Origin: Neomelitea salexigens DSM 19753 | GTDB taxonomy: Bacteria; Pseudomonadota; Gammaproteobacteria; Pseudomonadales; Spongiibacteraceae | DNA: 64,000 nt | Direction: 5' to 3' | Assembly: GCF_000422345.1 (NCBI RefSeq) | Contig: NZ_AULP01000004.1 | Span: forward strand, 124,001 to 188,000 | Shown: positions 19,131-27,442 of the stretch, in pieces | How positions within the stretch are numbered: position 1 is the stretch's first letter | How the letters are laid out: each line of letters begins with the position of its first letter | The notes under the pieces: model-generated | Seen by the model: the letters and a program-made list of their open reading frames with translations, nothing else | The model's database searches: none | Told to the model about the DNA's origin: nothing | Made by a program: the position numbers and the translations under genes

Positions 19131-19364
19131 ATGGAAGCAGAATTTCACAGCATGTCAGCACTGTTTCAGCAACTCGGCCTGCCAGCAACGCCCGGCGACA
19201 TTGAAACATTCATTGGGCGCCACCGGCCGCTCCCCAAAGACCTGGCCCTGCACCAGGCTCACTTCTGGTCGCCGAGCCAGGCCGCCTTTTTGAAACAGGC
19301 CCTAGACGACGATGCCGAGTGGGCTGAGCTCGTAGACGAGTTAGACGCGCAATTGCGCCACTGA
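19131..19364 (+). CDS. DUF2789 family protein
   Basis: 77 residues matching my recollection of DUF2789: MSALFQQLGLPATPGDIETF, then HRPLPKDLALHQAHFWSPSQ and AAFLKQALDDDAEWAELVDEL. The family is small, cytosolic, alpha-helical and of unknown function, found in gamma- and betaproteobacteria. A GGAGG lies close upstream of the ATG. It follows the SDR gene by 45 bp and may share its transcript. Confidence 0.85.
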   Translation: MEAEFHSMSALFQQLGLPATPGDIETFIGRHRPLPKDLALHQAHFWSPSQAAFLKQALDDDAEWAELVDELDAQLRH

Positions 19365-19376
19365 TACGTTCGCAAC

Positions 19377-19742
19377 TTAGAGCGCCCCAGGGCCGTAGCG
19401 GCTCTGCGGCGACTCGGGCGGCGCTTCCTTTTTCGGCTTTTTACTTTCTTCGATCTGCTGTTGCGCGCGTTGCAATTCGCGCTCAACAGCATCGACCATC
19501 ACTGACCAACCATCAACCAACGCTTTGTTGGCTTCTTCGAGAAGATTACCCAGAGAACTGGCTGCGTCCTCTTTCTTGGCGCTGTTTAGCTGCTGGCTCA
19601 AGGCGTCCACGCTTTGCTGCAGGGCCTCTAGCTGCTGCTCCAAACGCTGCGTTTCAGCTTGAGTATGGCGATACTGCCAATATTCAAAGCCAATCAACGC
19701 AACAATCGCAACGGCAAATATCGCGTTTAAAGATGATTTCAT
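19377..19742 (-). CDS. Hypothetical membrane-anchored coiled-coil protein
   Basis: 121 residues, not recognised. One N-terminal transmembrane helix (about residues 7-20, AIFAVAIVALIGFEYW), then heptad-like coiled coil (TQRLEQQLEALQQSVDALSQ), an alpha-helical middle and a Lys/Glu/Pro-rich tail ending SRYGPGAL. Convergent with the DUF2789 gene, with 12 bp between the two stops. No function can be assigned. Confidence 0.65.
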   Translation of the reverse strand: MKSSLNAIFAVAIVALIGFEYWQYRHTQAETQRLEQQLEALQQSVDALSQQLNSAKKEDAASSLGNLLEEANKALVDGWSVMVDAVERELQRAQQQIEESKKPKKEAPPESPQSRYGPGAL

Positions 19743-19830
19743 ACTATGCTCTCTCCGAGCTCTTTCGACTCAGGCATTGTATGCCCGTTTTGGGTGATAA
19801 TCGCCAGTAAACTTAAAAAACCGGAACGCT

Positions 19831-21108
19831 ATGAAGCTGAATTTACTGTTAACCGGCAACGAACTTATGGCCGGCGATATTATTGATTCAAACTCCGCGA
19901 TGGTTGCCCAGCAACTGGCGCCACACGGTTGGAGAATACATAAAAAGGTCACGGTAGGCGATGACACCGCACTGCTGCAAAAGGAAATTGATCAGCTGTG
20001 TGACGAGGGCGATGTACTGATTATTAATGGCGGTCTCGGCCCCACCGTTGATGACTTAACCGCCGCCGTGCTGGCCCAGCTCTGCGACCGGCCACTTACC
20101 GAGCACCCTGAGGCCTTGGCGCACTTGTCGCACTGGTGCGAGAAGCGCGGTTTCAGTATGAACGCCTCTAACCGTAAGCAAGCCATTCTCCCCCAGGGCT
20201 GCGATATTATCGCTAATGCCCGCGGCAGCGCTGTTGGAATTCGGCTTATGTATCGCAACTGCTTGGTATTGGCGACGCCGGGGGTACCCAGCGAATTGCG
20301 TCAGATGCTGACCGACGAAATTCTTCCCCTGCTCCAGCAACGTTTTGAGTCGGACCATATTCACACCCTTCGTCTCGGCGTTTTTGGTTTAGGTGAGTCC
20401 GGCATTCAGGAACTTTTTGACCGCGAGCTACCCAATTGGCCCGACAATATCGAACTGGGTTTTCGCGCTTCAATGCCAGTGCTGGAAGTAAAGCTTACCG
20501 CGCGCGGTAAGCACGCAAATACGACGCTGGCCGAATGGCGCGCGCCCGTTGAAACACTTCTCGGCGAGCATTTACTCGGCGAGCTGCCGCTCAGCTTACC
20601 CTCGGTATTAGTCGACGAGCTCAACAAACTAAACCAAACCCTGTGCACGGCAGAGTCCTGTACGGGCGGGCTAATCGCCTCCCAAATCACCAGCATCGCT
20701 GGCGCATCGAAAGTCTTTCCCGGTGGCATAGTCAGCTATTCAAACGCGATGAAAAGCAGCCAATTGGGCGTGAGTGAGGCGCTGCTGCAACAGCACGGCG
20801 CAGTAAGCAAGGACGTTGCCTTGGCCATGGCGCAGGGCGCCCTACGCGTTGGCCACGCCGATGTGGCCCTGGCCGTCACAGGCATTGCCGGGCCCGATGG
20901 GGGCTCTGAGGATAAGCCGGTCGGCACAGTGTGGATAGCGTGGGGCAGCGCAGACCGCCTAAAAGCGGAATGTTTGGTGCTGCCTTTTGACCGCCAGGCC
21001 TTTCAAATCTGGGTGTCGGCGCTGGGTATGGAGCTGGTGCGCCGCCACTTACTGGGCATTGCCACGATGCCCAGCTTGATTCAGCGCTACTGCAAAAAAG
21101 CGCATTAA
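19831..21108 (+). CDS. cinA: CinA family protein (NMN deamidase / competence-damage inducible)
   Basis: 425 residues with two domains. The N-terminal COG1058 MoCF-like domain begins LLLTGNELMAGDIIDSNS and includes INGGLGPTVDDLT. The C-terminal PncC-type amidohydrolase domain has ESCTGGLIASQITSIAGAS, GGIVSYSNAMK and VTGIAGPDGGSEDKPVGTVWIAW. In characterised homologues PncC deamidates nicotinamide mononucleotide in NAD salvage and the N-terminal domain can act on ADP-ribose. The last four bases overlap the stop of the convergent SRPBCC gene. Confidence 0.92.
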   Translation: MKLNLLLTGNELMAGDIIDSNSAMVAQQLAPHGWRIHKKVTVGDDTALLQKEIDQLCDEGDVLIINGGLGPTVDDLTAAVLAQLCDRPLTEHPEALAHLSHWCEKRGFSMNASNRKQAILPQGCDIIANARGSAVGIRLMYRNCLVLATPGVPSELRQMLTDEILPLLQQRFESDHIHTLRLGVFGLGESGIQELFDRELPNWPDNIELGFRASMPVLEVKLTARGKHANTTLAEWRAPVETLLGEHLLGELPLSLPSVLVDELNKLNQTLCTAESCTGGLIASQITSIAGASKVFPGGIVSYSNAMKSSQLGVSEALLQQHGAVSKDVALAMAQGALRVGHADVALAVTGIAGPDGGSEDKPVGTVWIAWGSADRLKAECLVLPFDRQAFQIWVSALGMELVRRHLLGIATMPSLIQRYCKKAH

Positions 21109-21530
21109 GCGCGCGACTTCAGGTGCTCGTCCACCCATTGCAAGAGCATCTCATAGGCACCGCGAATCATCGCGGCCGCCTCTTCGTCTGATGCGCCCTG
21201 TGGCGTTGCACGGCCATACCAGTCTACATGACAGCGGCCGTCATCAATGGCCGTCACCTTGGCATTGGCCGAATAATCGGTCACAGGCATGGGAATACCG
21301 CGAGGGATCGTATAGCCAAAACTCATATTATTGGCGTCCATACTTTCGAGCTGCTCATCAATCGGCTCCATGCCCGCCAAGTGCAAACGGCGAATCATGC
21401 CAATCCCCTCACCGATTACCTCAATTTTGTCGATACCTGGCGCCCAGTTAATGTCGCCAAAATCTTCCAACAAGGCCCAAACTGTTGCCGCGGGAAAATC
21501 TAAATCGCGCTCTACATGTACTTCAACCAT
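21105..21530 (-). CDS. SRPBCC (START-like) family protein
   Basis: 141 residues with the SRPBCC/polyketide-cyclase-like pattern: the N-terminal strand VEVHVERDLDFPAATVWALLEDFGDINWAPGI (in pieces) and a long C-terminal helix (IRGAYEMLLQWVDEHLK). The fold binds hydrophobic ligands in a deep cavity; the ligand is unknown. Its stop shares TTAA (21105-21108) with the cinA stop on the other strand. No operon partner. Confidence 0.82.
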   Translation of the reverse strand: MVEVHVERDLDFPAATVWALLEDFGDINWAPGIDKIEVIGEGIGMIRRLHLAGMEPIDEQLESMDANNMSFGYTIPRGIPMPVTDYSANAKVTAIDDGRCHVDWYGRATPQGASDEEAAAMIRGAYEMLLQWVDEHLKSRA

Positions 21531-21689
21531 CTGACTCTCCGAAGTTTTTTTATTCAGCGGCGATCTTGCCGCATAATAGGTGGATCAACCTCACCCGAAC
21601 GGCTTAGTTAACCCTCGGCTTACTCATGAGCAAATGGCGGCGCAAGATGCGACAATAGCGCCATAATCACAACAAGGCATTCCACCCAC

Positions 21690-23618
21690 ATGAGCTCAGC
21701 GCACTCCCCTCGACCCGTTTGTTTATTCAGCATGGACTCGGACGGCTTTTGGGCTGTTCCCACCACAACGGGCGGCTTGAAAGCGTATTACCAGCACTAC
21801 GGCAATAACCCAGCTGGCAACGACATACGCCTGATACATTTTCGCGACAGCGACGCGGCTGACGCCTGGAAAGCCACATGGCCCGAGCTTAGAGAGGAAT
21901 TCATCGCCTGCATCGCACGTGGCGGTGTACCGGTGGTGGGCTTCAGTATGTACACCTGGAATGCAGCGGAATTTCTCGAGCTGATCGCGCTAGTTAAGTC
22001 TGACTGCCCGCAAGTCCTTTGCATTGCCGGCGGGCCTCACGTACAACAAGCCGAAGACTATCTGTACGACGACCCCATTGATGTTATTGCTCTGGGCGAG
22101 GCAGAAACCACCTTCGCCCAGTGGCTGGATTGCGAGAGCCGAGAGCAGTGGCAAGACGTGGATGGCCTCGCGTATTTGCGCGATGGTGAACTGGTAAAAA
22201 CTGCTGAGCGCAAGCGCCGCCAGGATCTCGACGCCCTGCCCTCGGCCCTCGATGTAGTGCCGCTGTGTGACGATGCGGGTAAGCCACTCTACGACTCGGT
22301 TTCCTACGAAAGCAGCCGTGGCTGCCCCTTTAAATGCGCGTTTTGCGAATGGGGCACCGGTGCTATCGGCTCGAAAATGTACCAGTTTTCCATGGAGAGG
22401 ATTGAGCGAGACTGGCGCAAAATTGTGGCCGCTGGCATCAAGGATATCTGGCTTGCCGATTCCAATTTTGGCGCATTGAGAGAAGATTTGGACAAGGCCA
22501 AACTCATTTGCGAACTGAAAAATACCACCGGTCTACCCAGCAGCTTCGCCACCTCGTGGTCAAAGAAACATAGCCCGCGGGTGCAAGAAATTGTCTTGCT
22601 GCTTAACCAGCACGGGCTACTGCCGCACTATCAACTCGCCCTGCAAACCCTAACACCAAAGGCCCTCGAGCTTAGCAATCGCAAAAACATGGCCGCCAAT
22701 AAATACGAGCCCATTGCCAAAGATATGGCCAGCAAAGGGGTGCCTATTGCCGCCGAACTCATTTGGGGGCTACCCGGTGACAATCTCCCAGATTTTGAGC
22801 GCAATCTCGATGAACTGCTGCAGGTTTTCCCCAATCTCAATATTTTTGCCTACACCCTGCTGCCGGGTACCGAGTTTTACGAAAAACGCCAGGAATATCA
22901 GATTGAAACCATTCCTGTGGCCGGCTACGGCAAGGCGAAAGGCGAATACGTGGTCGCCTGCCACAGCTTCAGCCGTGAACAGGGACTGCAGGGCTACCTA
23001 TTAATTACCGCACACATGTTATTTGCTCACGGCCATATTCTACCCTACAGCATTCGCTACATTGCCCAGCAAGAGGGTATTACAACCGCAACACTGATGC
23101 GCGAGCTTCTACTGGCTGTGTGCCGGGAATTTCAGGACGCTTTGCCTAGCGTTGATGTTGACGATGCCCTTACGGTCTATGAGTCGCGCAATGCTATCTT
23201 CACTGAGTGTCTGCGCGACCCGCAGCGCCTGTATCAGTGCGTGCAAAGGGTAATGAACCACTATGTGAGTGATTACGCCGGTGCCAGCACCACACTGCCG
23301 ATCAAGGCGCGTTTGCACAGGCTGCTCGAGCTTGACCAGGCACTTTCACCTCGCTGGGGAGAAGCCAGCGAACGCGAAGTTACCTTTAGCTTCGACGCGC
23401 TGGGCTGCAAACGAGCGCTGGACGAGATGTCATCGCCTAACGAAAGCTGCTTTCAGTCTGGCCCCAGCTCGGCGCGAATACGCACCCCGGGCGGCGTCGG
23501 TAGCATTCTTCACGAACCCGACGGCGGCGCCTGGCTACGCGGCGAAATTCAGCACGACACTGAAGAGCAAGTGGTACGCGTTATTCACCCCGGACAGGAA
23601 GCGCTCGCGCACTCTTAA
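21690..23618 (+). CDS. B12-binding-domain radical SAM protein, function unknown
   Basis: 642 residues. The N-terminal 170 or so look like a cobalamin-binding Rossmann fold (VVGFSMYTWN, CIAGGPHVQQ, ALGEAETTFAQW) without the DxHxxG motif. The radical SAM core carries the cluster ligands Cys212, Cys216 and Cys219 in RGCPFKCAFCEWGTGAIG, a CxxxCxFCxWG variant, followed by DIWLADSNFG and LALQTLTPKAL. A C-terminal domain of about 200 residues follows (DUF4080-like region possible). Cobalamin radical SAM enzymes commonly methylate unactivated carbons, but the substrate here is unknown and the neighbours give no clue. The gene is monocistronic and its stop overlaps that of the convergent HIT gene by 4 bp. 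Confidence 0.87.
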   Translation: MSSAHSPRPVCLFSMDSDGFWAVPTTTGGLKAYYQHYGNNPAGNDIRLIHFRDSDAADAWKATWPELREEFIACIARGGVPVVGFSMYTWNAAEFLELIALVKSDCPQVLCIAGGPHVQQAEDYLYDDPIDVIALGEAETTFAQWLDCESREQWQDVDGLAYLRDGELVKTAERKRRQDLDALPSALDVVPLCDDAGKPLYDSVSYESSRGCPFKCAFCEWGTGAIGSKMYQFSMERIERDWRKIVAAGIKDIWLADSNFGALREDLDKAKLICELKNTTGLPSSFATSWSKKHSPRVQEIVLLLNQHGLLPHYQLALQTLTPKALELSNRKNMAANKYEPIAKDMASKGVPIAAELIWGLPGDNLPDFERNLDELLQVFPNLNIFAYTLLPGTEFYEKRQEYQIETIPVAGYGKAKGEYVVACHSFSREQGLQGYLLITAHMLFAHGHILPYSIRYIAQQEGITTATLMRELLLAVCREFQDALPSVDVDDALTVYESRNAIFTECLRDPQRLYQCVQRVMNHYVSDYAGASTTLPIKARLHRLLELDQALSPRWGEASEREVTFSFDALGCKRALDEMSSPNESCFQSGPSSARIRTPGGVGSILHEPDGGAWLRGEIQHDTEEQVVRVIHPGQEALAHS

Positions 23619-24013
23619 TCTGCCGCAAGTGCCTCACGTATTTTTTCTGCCTCAGCCGCCAGCGACGCAGCGTCGGCCATTTCAGCCCCGGCAAAGTCGA
23701 TGTCGCGCATCTCGTCAATTGGCACGAGATGCAGATGGGTATGTGGCACCTCCAGACCGACGATCTGCAAGCTCACGCGACGACATTGATACACCCGCTT
23801 CTGGGCCTTCGCCAGTTTTTTGGACACCGTCAGCAAGTGAGCACTGAGCGCCTCGGGCAAATCGTCCCAGTGATCTATTTCCTCTTTAGGAATGACCAAA
23901 ATATGGCCCGGCTTAATCGGCTGAATGGTCATAATCGCCACACAGTCATCGTCCTGCCAAACAAAATGTCCGGGCAACTCACCTGCAATAATTTTGCTGA
24001 AAATACTCGCCAT
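23615..24013 (-). CDS. HIT family hydrolase
   Basis: 132 residues. The histidine triad is His91, His93 and His95 in VPHTHLHLVP, with IFSKIIAGELPGHFVWQDDD at the N-terminus as in HIT nucleotide hydrolases. The usual NxGxxAGQ stretch before the triad is reduced to LQIVGLEV, so it is a divergent member. Such enzymes hydrolyse nucleoside phosphoramidates or dinucleotides. It is separated from tmcA by 2 bp and probably co-transcribed with it. Confidence 0.9.
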   Translation of the reverse strand: MASIFSKIIAGELPGHFVWQDDDCVAIMTIQPIKPGHILVIPKEEIDHWDDLPEALSAHLLTVSKKLAKAQKRVYQCRRVSLQIVGLEVPHTHLHLVPIDEMRDIDFAGAEMADAASLAAEAEKIREALAAD

Positions 24014-24015
24014 GA

Positions 24016-26112
24016 TTACTCCTGTTGATCATCGCCAGTGTCAACACCGGCAAAATACTGTTTTATTTGTCGCTCGCAATCCGCTCGCCCTGTTAGGCGG
24101 TACGCGGCTGCCAAAGCAAGCCAATCGCGGCTTTGGTACAAGCGTTCTACAACCAGCGCGGACGGCGATGGCGTAGCGCCAACGCAAACGCGCTTTAAAT
24201 GCACCGCCGCCTGTTCAAAGGGCAGCTCCCCCGCCACATAGCGCTTTTGTTGCTGTCTGTCGTATTCGGTGCCCTGCACCGGCAGCGCTGTCAGTAAAGC
24301 GGCCAGCGCTGGTGCAGGCATGTCTCGGCGCAGCAGCTCTGTGCAGCTCAGCAACTCATTGCAAAGCACCTCACGCTGGGCATCAAGGTGTGGCCAGTTA
24401 TCGCTGAGGGGGCGAACCACCATCAGTGAATAGCTGCCGCTACTGGTGTCTCGCCGACTGGCCAGGTGGACAACAGAAAAACCCTGCCGCCGCCAAAATG
24501 CCAGTAATTCCGGCTCGCAAGAGAAGCTGCTACTCAGGAACGCGCAGCCGCTCCCGCGAGCATTGCGCAGAAGCGCCGCTAGCAATGCGCTAGCAATCCC
24601 CGTTCGTCGCTCCCCTTCGCTCACCGCGATACGATTGATACGCAGGCTCGGCGCCACCAACCACTGTGTCTGCCCGCTCCGCTGTGCCAAGGCCTGGGCC
24701 AGCAAATGGCCTTTTAGCCGCCGCTGGCCGCGGCTAACCCGCTCACATTGCTCATCAGCCAGCGCCCCCTCCGGAAGCACCTGGCAAACCCCCACGATCG
24801 CTGTACCGATGCGCGCGATCATCAGCTGAGAATGAAGGTCGAGCAAGTATTGAAGATCCTGCGGCGTCGTTTGGTAATGCGCCTCCATCAATAACTGAAA
24901 CACCTGCGCCAACGCCAATTCATCGTTCACCAGCGCAGCAGCGCTGACGCTGTCGACACGCAGCCTGCCGTTGCCGGCGTTGGGTGCCGCTTCGGCAGTG
25001 CCCAGCAAAAAAATGGTGTTTAACGTGGTCTCAAGAGGGTCGTCGTCAGCCCAGCGCAGCGGCGTCGATAAGAATTGTCGGCGCCACTGCGGCCTCAACC
25101 TGTCCAGGCAGCGCCGGAAACGAATATCGAATCCTCTTCCTGTGCCTTCGTATCCTGACACGGTTGTGGAGAATACCAGCCTCGGTAAGCGCCCTAGCAG
25201 CGTTTCCAGTAATGGCAGCGGCAAGTGAGCCGCCTCGTCAACCATCACCAGCTCGGCTCGAAAGTCTTCGCAGGCACTGGCAGACAGCAAGTCAGCCGGC
25301 GTGAGATATTCCAGCTCCGCGCCCTGCCACACCAGCTTTTCACCTTCGCGCACCGCGCCCGGCAAAACCTCCATGGCGCGGCGAAAGGCGATCTCAACCA
25401 TGTCGGTTCTGGCCGCGGATATCACCACTTTTTGGCTTCCGCTGCGCAGCAGCTCTGCAGCGGCTATGCCGAGCGCTGATGTTTTCCCCCGACCGCGGTC
25501 GGCGCGAATAACAAGGGGGCGCCCCGACCGACCTCGCGCCGCGCGTACAATGGCAGTAACGGTGGATAATTGATCTGTACTGGGCACCTCGGCTCGCCAG
25601 GCATGTGCCTTGTCGCCGTTTATTGGCGCTGTGTCGCTCACCTGGGCAGACTCGCTGCCTTGCTGGATCAAACAGACTGCAGGCTGCAGGGGAAGCAACG
25701 TCGTGAGCCTGGAAATAAAGACAGAGTGCTCAACCGCGAAACCCGCCTCCTGCATTGCCGAGGCGTAGGCCTGTGGCCAATCCGCTAAAGGCGGCGTTAG
25801 TAACACCAGGGAGCCGCCGCCTCGCAATGTGCCGGCTGCTGCCAACCAGTGGTTAACCGAGCTATAGCGATGGCCATCGATAATGACCCAATCACTTTCG
25901 ATGCCTAAGCTGGCGGCTTTACCGCTCGGCTGAAACCCCGCCAGCGCATTGTGTGCAACAAGTAAGACGCCATCCTCGCTGTTGATCGCTGCGGATAATA
26001 ACGCCTCTGCCCAACGCTGTTCACCACTTAATACAATAAGCTGGCGGTGACCGCGGCGGACATTGCTCGCTCGCCGCGACGCGCACCACTGAGTAAAGGC
26101 TTCGGCCTGCAC
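24016..26112 (-). CDS. tmcA: tRNA(Met) cytidine acetyltransferase TmcA
   Basis: 698 residues (E. coli 671). Order: an N-terminal domain of unknown fold (1-180), an RNA-helicase-like ATPase with Walker A RADRGRGKTSALG (about 203-215) and the DEAAHLPLPLLETLL Walker B, then a GNAT domain with the acetyl-CoA loop RRTGIASALLAAL, and a C-terminal tRNA-binding tail. TmcA makes N4-acetylcytidine at the wobble position of elongator tRNA-Met, using ATP and acetyl-CoA. The start is GTG at 26110-26112; its first G is the last base of the upstream TAG (TAGTG), so translation is coupled. Confidence 0.95.
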   Translation of the reverse strand: MQAEAFTQWCASRRASNVRRGHRQLIVLSGEQRWAEALLSAAINSEDGVLLVAHNALAGFQPSGKAASLGIESDWVIIDGHRYSSVNHWLAAAGTLRGGGSLVLLTPPLADWPQAYASAMQEAGFAVEHSVFISRLTTLLPLQPAVCLIQQGSESAQVSDTAPINGDKAHAWRAEVPSTDQLSTVTAIVRAARGRSGRPLVIRADRGRGKTSALGIAAAELLRSGSQKVVISAARTDMVEIAFRRAMEVLPGAVREGEKLVWQGAELEYLTPADLLSASACEDFRAELVMVDEAAHLPLPLLETLLGRLPRLVFSTTVSGYEGTGRGFDIRFRRCLDRLRPQWRRQFLSTPLRWADDDPLETTLNTIFLLGTAEAAPNAGNGRLRVDSVSAAALVNDELALAQVFQLLMEAHYQTTPQDLQYLLDLHSQLMIARIGTAIVGVCQVLPEGALADEQCERVSRGQRRLKGHLLAQALAQRSGQTQWLVAPSLRINRIAVSEGERRTGIASALLAALLRNARGSGCAFLSSSFSCEPELLAFWRRQGFSVVHLASRRDTSSGSYSLMVVRPLSDNWPHLDAQREVLCNELLSCTELLRRDMPAPALAALLTALPVQGTEYDRQQQKRYVAGELPFEQAAVHLKRVCVGATPSPSALVVERLYQSRDWLALAAAYRLTGRADCERQIKQYFAGVDTGDDQQE

Positions 26113-26405
26113 TATTGGTTACCGCCACTGGGATAAACCGGGGCCTCGTGCATGTGTAGATGCAACAGCAGTTGCCGGTCGTTTCGGTAAATGTCTTGCA
26201 AATTTTCGTCTAAGAATTCTTCAGCGAGACGAAGCAAATAGCCACGCAGCTCCGCCTCAGACACTAGCCCCAATTGAACCGCTGAGGCCATCGCACCTTC
26301 CAAGCGGTACAGGGTCGCAGGTGGCACATCCCAGCCCTGTGCCTGCTCGGTAAAGAACGCACGCAAACGCTTGTGCAAGTCGTCGATAAATGCCTGTGAG
26401 TCCAC
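26112..26405 (-). CDS. Hypothetical protein upstream of tmcA
   Basis: 97 residues, unrecognised. Predicted mainly alpha-helical with no signal peptide or membrane segment: MDSQAFIDDLHKRLRAFFTEQ, then GWDVPPATLYRLEGAM, then LLHLHMHEAPVYPSGGNQ with a His-rich end. It overlaps tmcA by one base, so expression of the two is coupled. The HLHMHEAPVY stretch could bind metal but this is only suggestive. It lies 12 bp downstream of the DUF2288 gene. Confidence 0.7.
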   Translation of the reverse strand: MDSQAFIDDLHKRLRAFFTEQAQGWDVPPATLYRLEGAMASAVQLGLVSEAELRGYLLRLAEEFLDENLQDIYRNDRQLLLHLHMHEAPVYPSGGNQ

Positions 26406-26417
26406 CGGGCTATCGCC

Positions 26418-26732
26418 TTAATCTAGATCGCGACGGGTCTGCACCAGCACCCAGGGTGCGACCACCACGGCCCATAATGATGCCTGCTCTTGCGTCCACT
26501 TCTGCGCCGACTCGGTGTCGACACGGCCAAGCTGACCCGACGCTAGTAACGGGCTAATGGTCTGAGTATCGTCGTTTGCCATGCCTGCCGCCACGGCAAC
26601 AAGGTCGAGCTTGGGTGAAACCTCCAGTACGGCGCCCTGGGCGTAGAAACGTTGCAATTCCTCCCAGGGTATCTTGGCGGTTTCGCGATTCAGCTTAGTT
26701 AGCAGCTCGTCACTTTCTTGCGGGTCAGTCAT
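26418..26732 (-). CDS. DUF2288 family protein
   Basis: 104 residues matching DUF2288: LTKLNRETAKIPWEELQRFYAQGAVLEV, read in pieces, then DLVAVAAGMANDDTQTISPL and the C-terminal WAVVVAPWVLVQ. The family is small, cytosolic and of unknown function in proteobacteria and cyanobacteria. It lies between a pseudouridine synthase and the gene before tmcA, all on the minus strand, so it is probably part of an RNA-modification operon. Confidence 0.85.
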   Translation of the reverse strand: MTDPQESDELLTKLNRETAKIPWEELQRFYAQGAVLEVSPKLDLVAVAAGMANDDTQTISPLLASGQLGRVDTESAQKWTQEQASLWAVVVAPWVLVQTRRDLD

Positions 26733-26759
26733 GAACAGGTAGGTCTCAAAGTCGGTGTA

Positions 26760-27431
26760 TTAAGCTCCCCAGGGGAGCTGCCAAGGTGGCGACCATTCTA
26801 CCAGCGCCGCCTCAACAGCTCTATCGCCAAAGGCCTCACCACTACTTGGCTCACATATGAATGACATCGGCACGCCTCGGTAGTCAAAACGCAGCCCCCA
26901 GGCATGCAGGTAACAGCGATCCGCGGGCGATTTGCCATACCGCTCATCACCGAGAATCGGCACCCCTAAACCGGCCATCACCACGCGCAATTGATGCGTT
27001 TTGCCAGTGGCGGGCTTCAGTAGATAGCAGCGCTTGCCCGGCGCAATACTGGTGCTGATAAAGCGGGTCCGTGAGGGATTATTGCAACTGCGACTAAGCC
27101 GGTAACTTCCCCCGCGTGCTTTAATGATGTCACCCACCACTGCGCCCTGTTTCTTACGAGGCTTGCCAGGAGCAATGGCAATGTAAAACTTGTCGACACG
27201 ACGCTCACTAAAGCTGCGCCCCAGCTCGGCTGCCGCCTCAGCATTACGGGCGATAAGCAGTAAACCCGAGGTCGCATCGTCAAGGCGGTGGACAAGGTGC
27301 AAGCCGGCTCCACCTCGCTCAGCGCAGAGGCGGTCTAACAGGCTTTCGCGGTGATGGTTGCGGTGCAAATTAGCACCGGCAGTTTTATTGAGCACAAAAA
27401 AATCACTGTGCTCATACACGAGTTCATACAC
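26760..27431 (-). CDS. RluA-family pseudouridine synthase
   Basis: 223 residues without an S4 domain. The catalytic aspartate is in LVHRLDDATSGLLLIA, and KPATGKTHQLRVVMAGLG plus PILGDERYGKS are the other RluA motifs. It resembles the TIGR01621-type subfamily of single-domain RluA-like enzymes. The modified RNA position is unknown. It is 11 bp downstream of fimV and 27 bp before the DUF2288 gene, so it may be transcribed with the tmcA group. Confidence 0.9.
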   Translation of the reverse strand: MYELVYEHSDFFVLNKTAGANLHRNHHRESLLDRLCAERGGAGLHLVHRLDDATSGLLLIARNAEAAAELGRSFSERRVDKFYIAIAPGKPRKKQGAVVGDIIKARGGSYRLSRSCNNPSRTRFISTSIAPGKRCYLLKPATGKTHQLRVVMAGLGVPILGDERYGKSPADRCYLHAWGLRFDYRGVPMSFICEPSSGEAFGDRAVEAALVEWSPPWQLPWGA

Positions 27432-27442
27432 GGATGGATCTG

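Noticed and set aside
21626-21658. 10-codon frame MSKWRRKMRQ upstream of the radical SAM gene
   Set aside because: Too short and without conservation evidence or ribosome-binding site.
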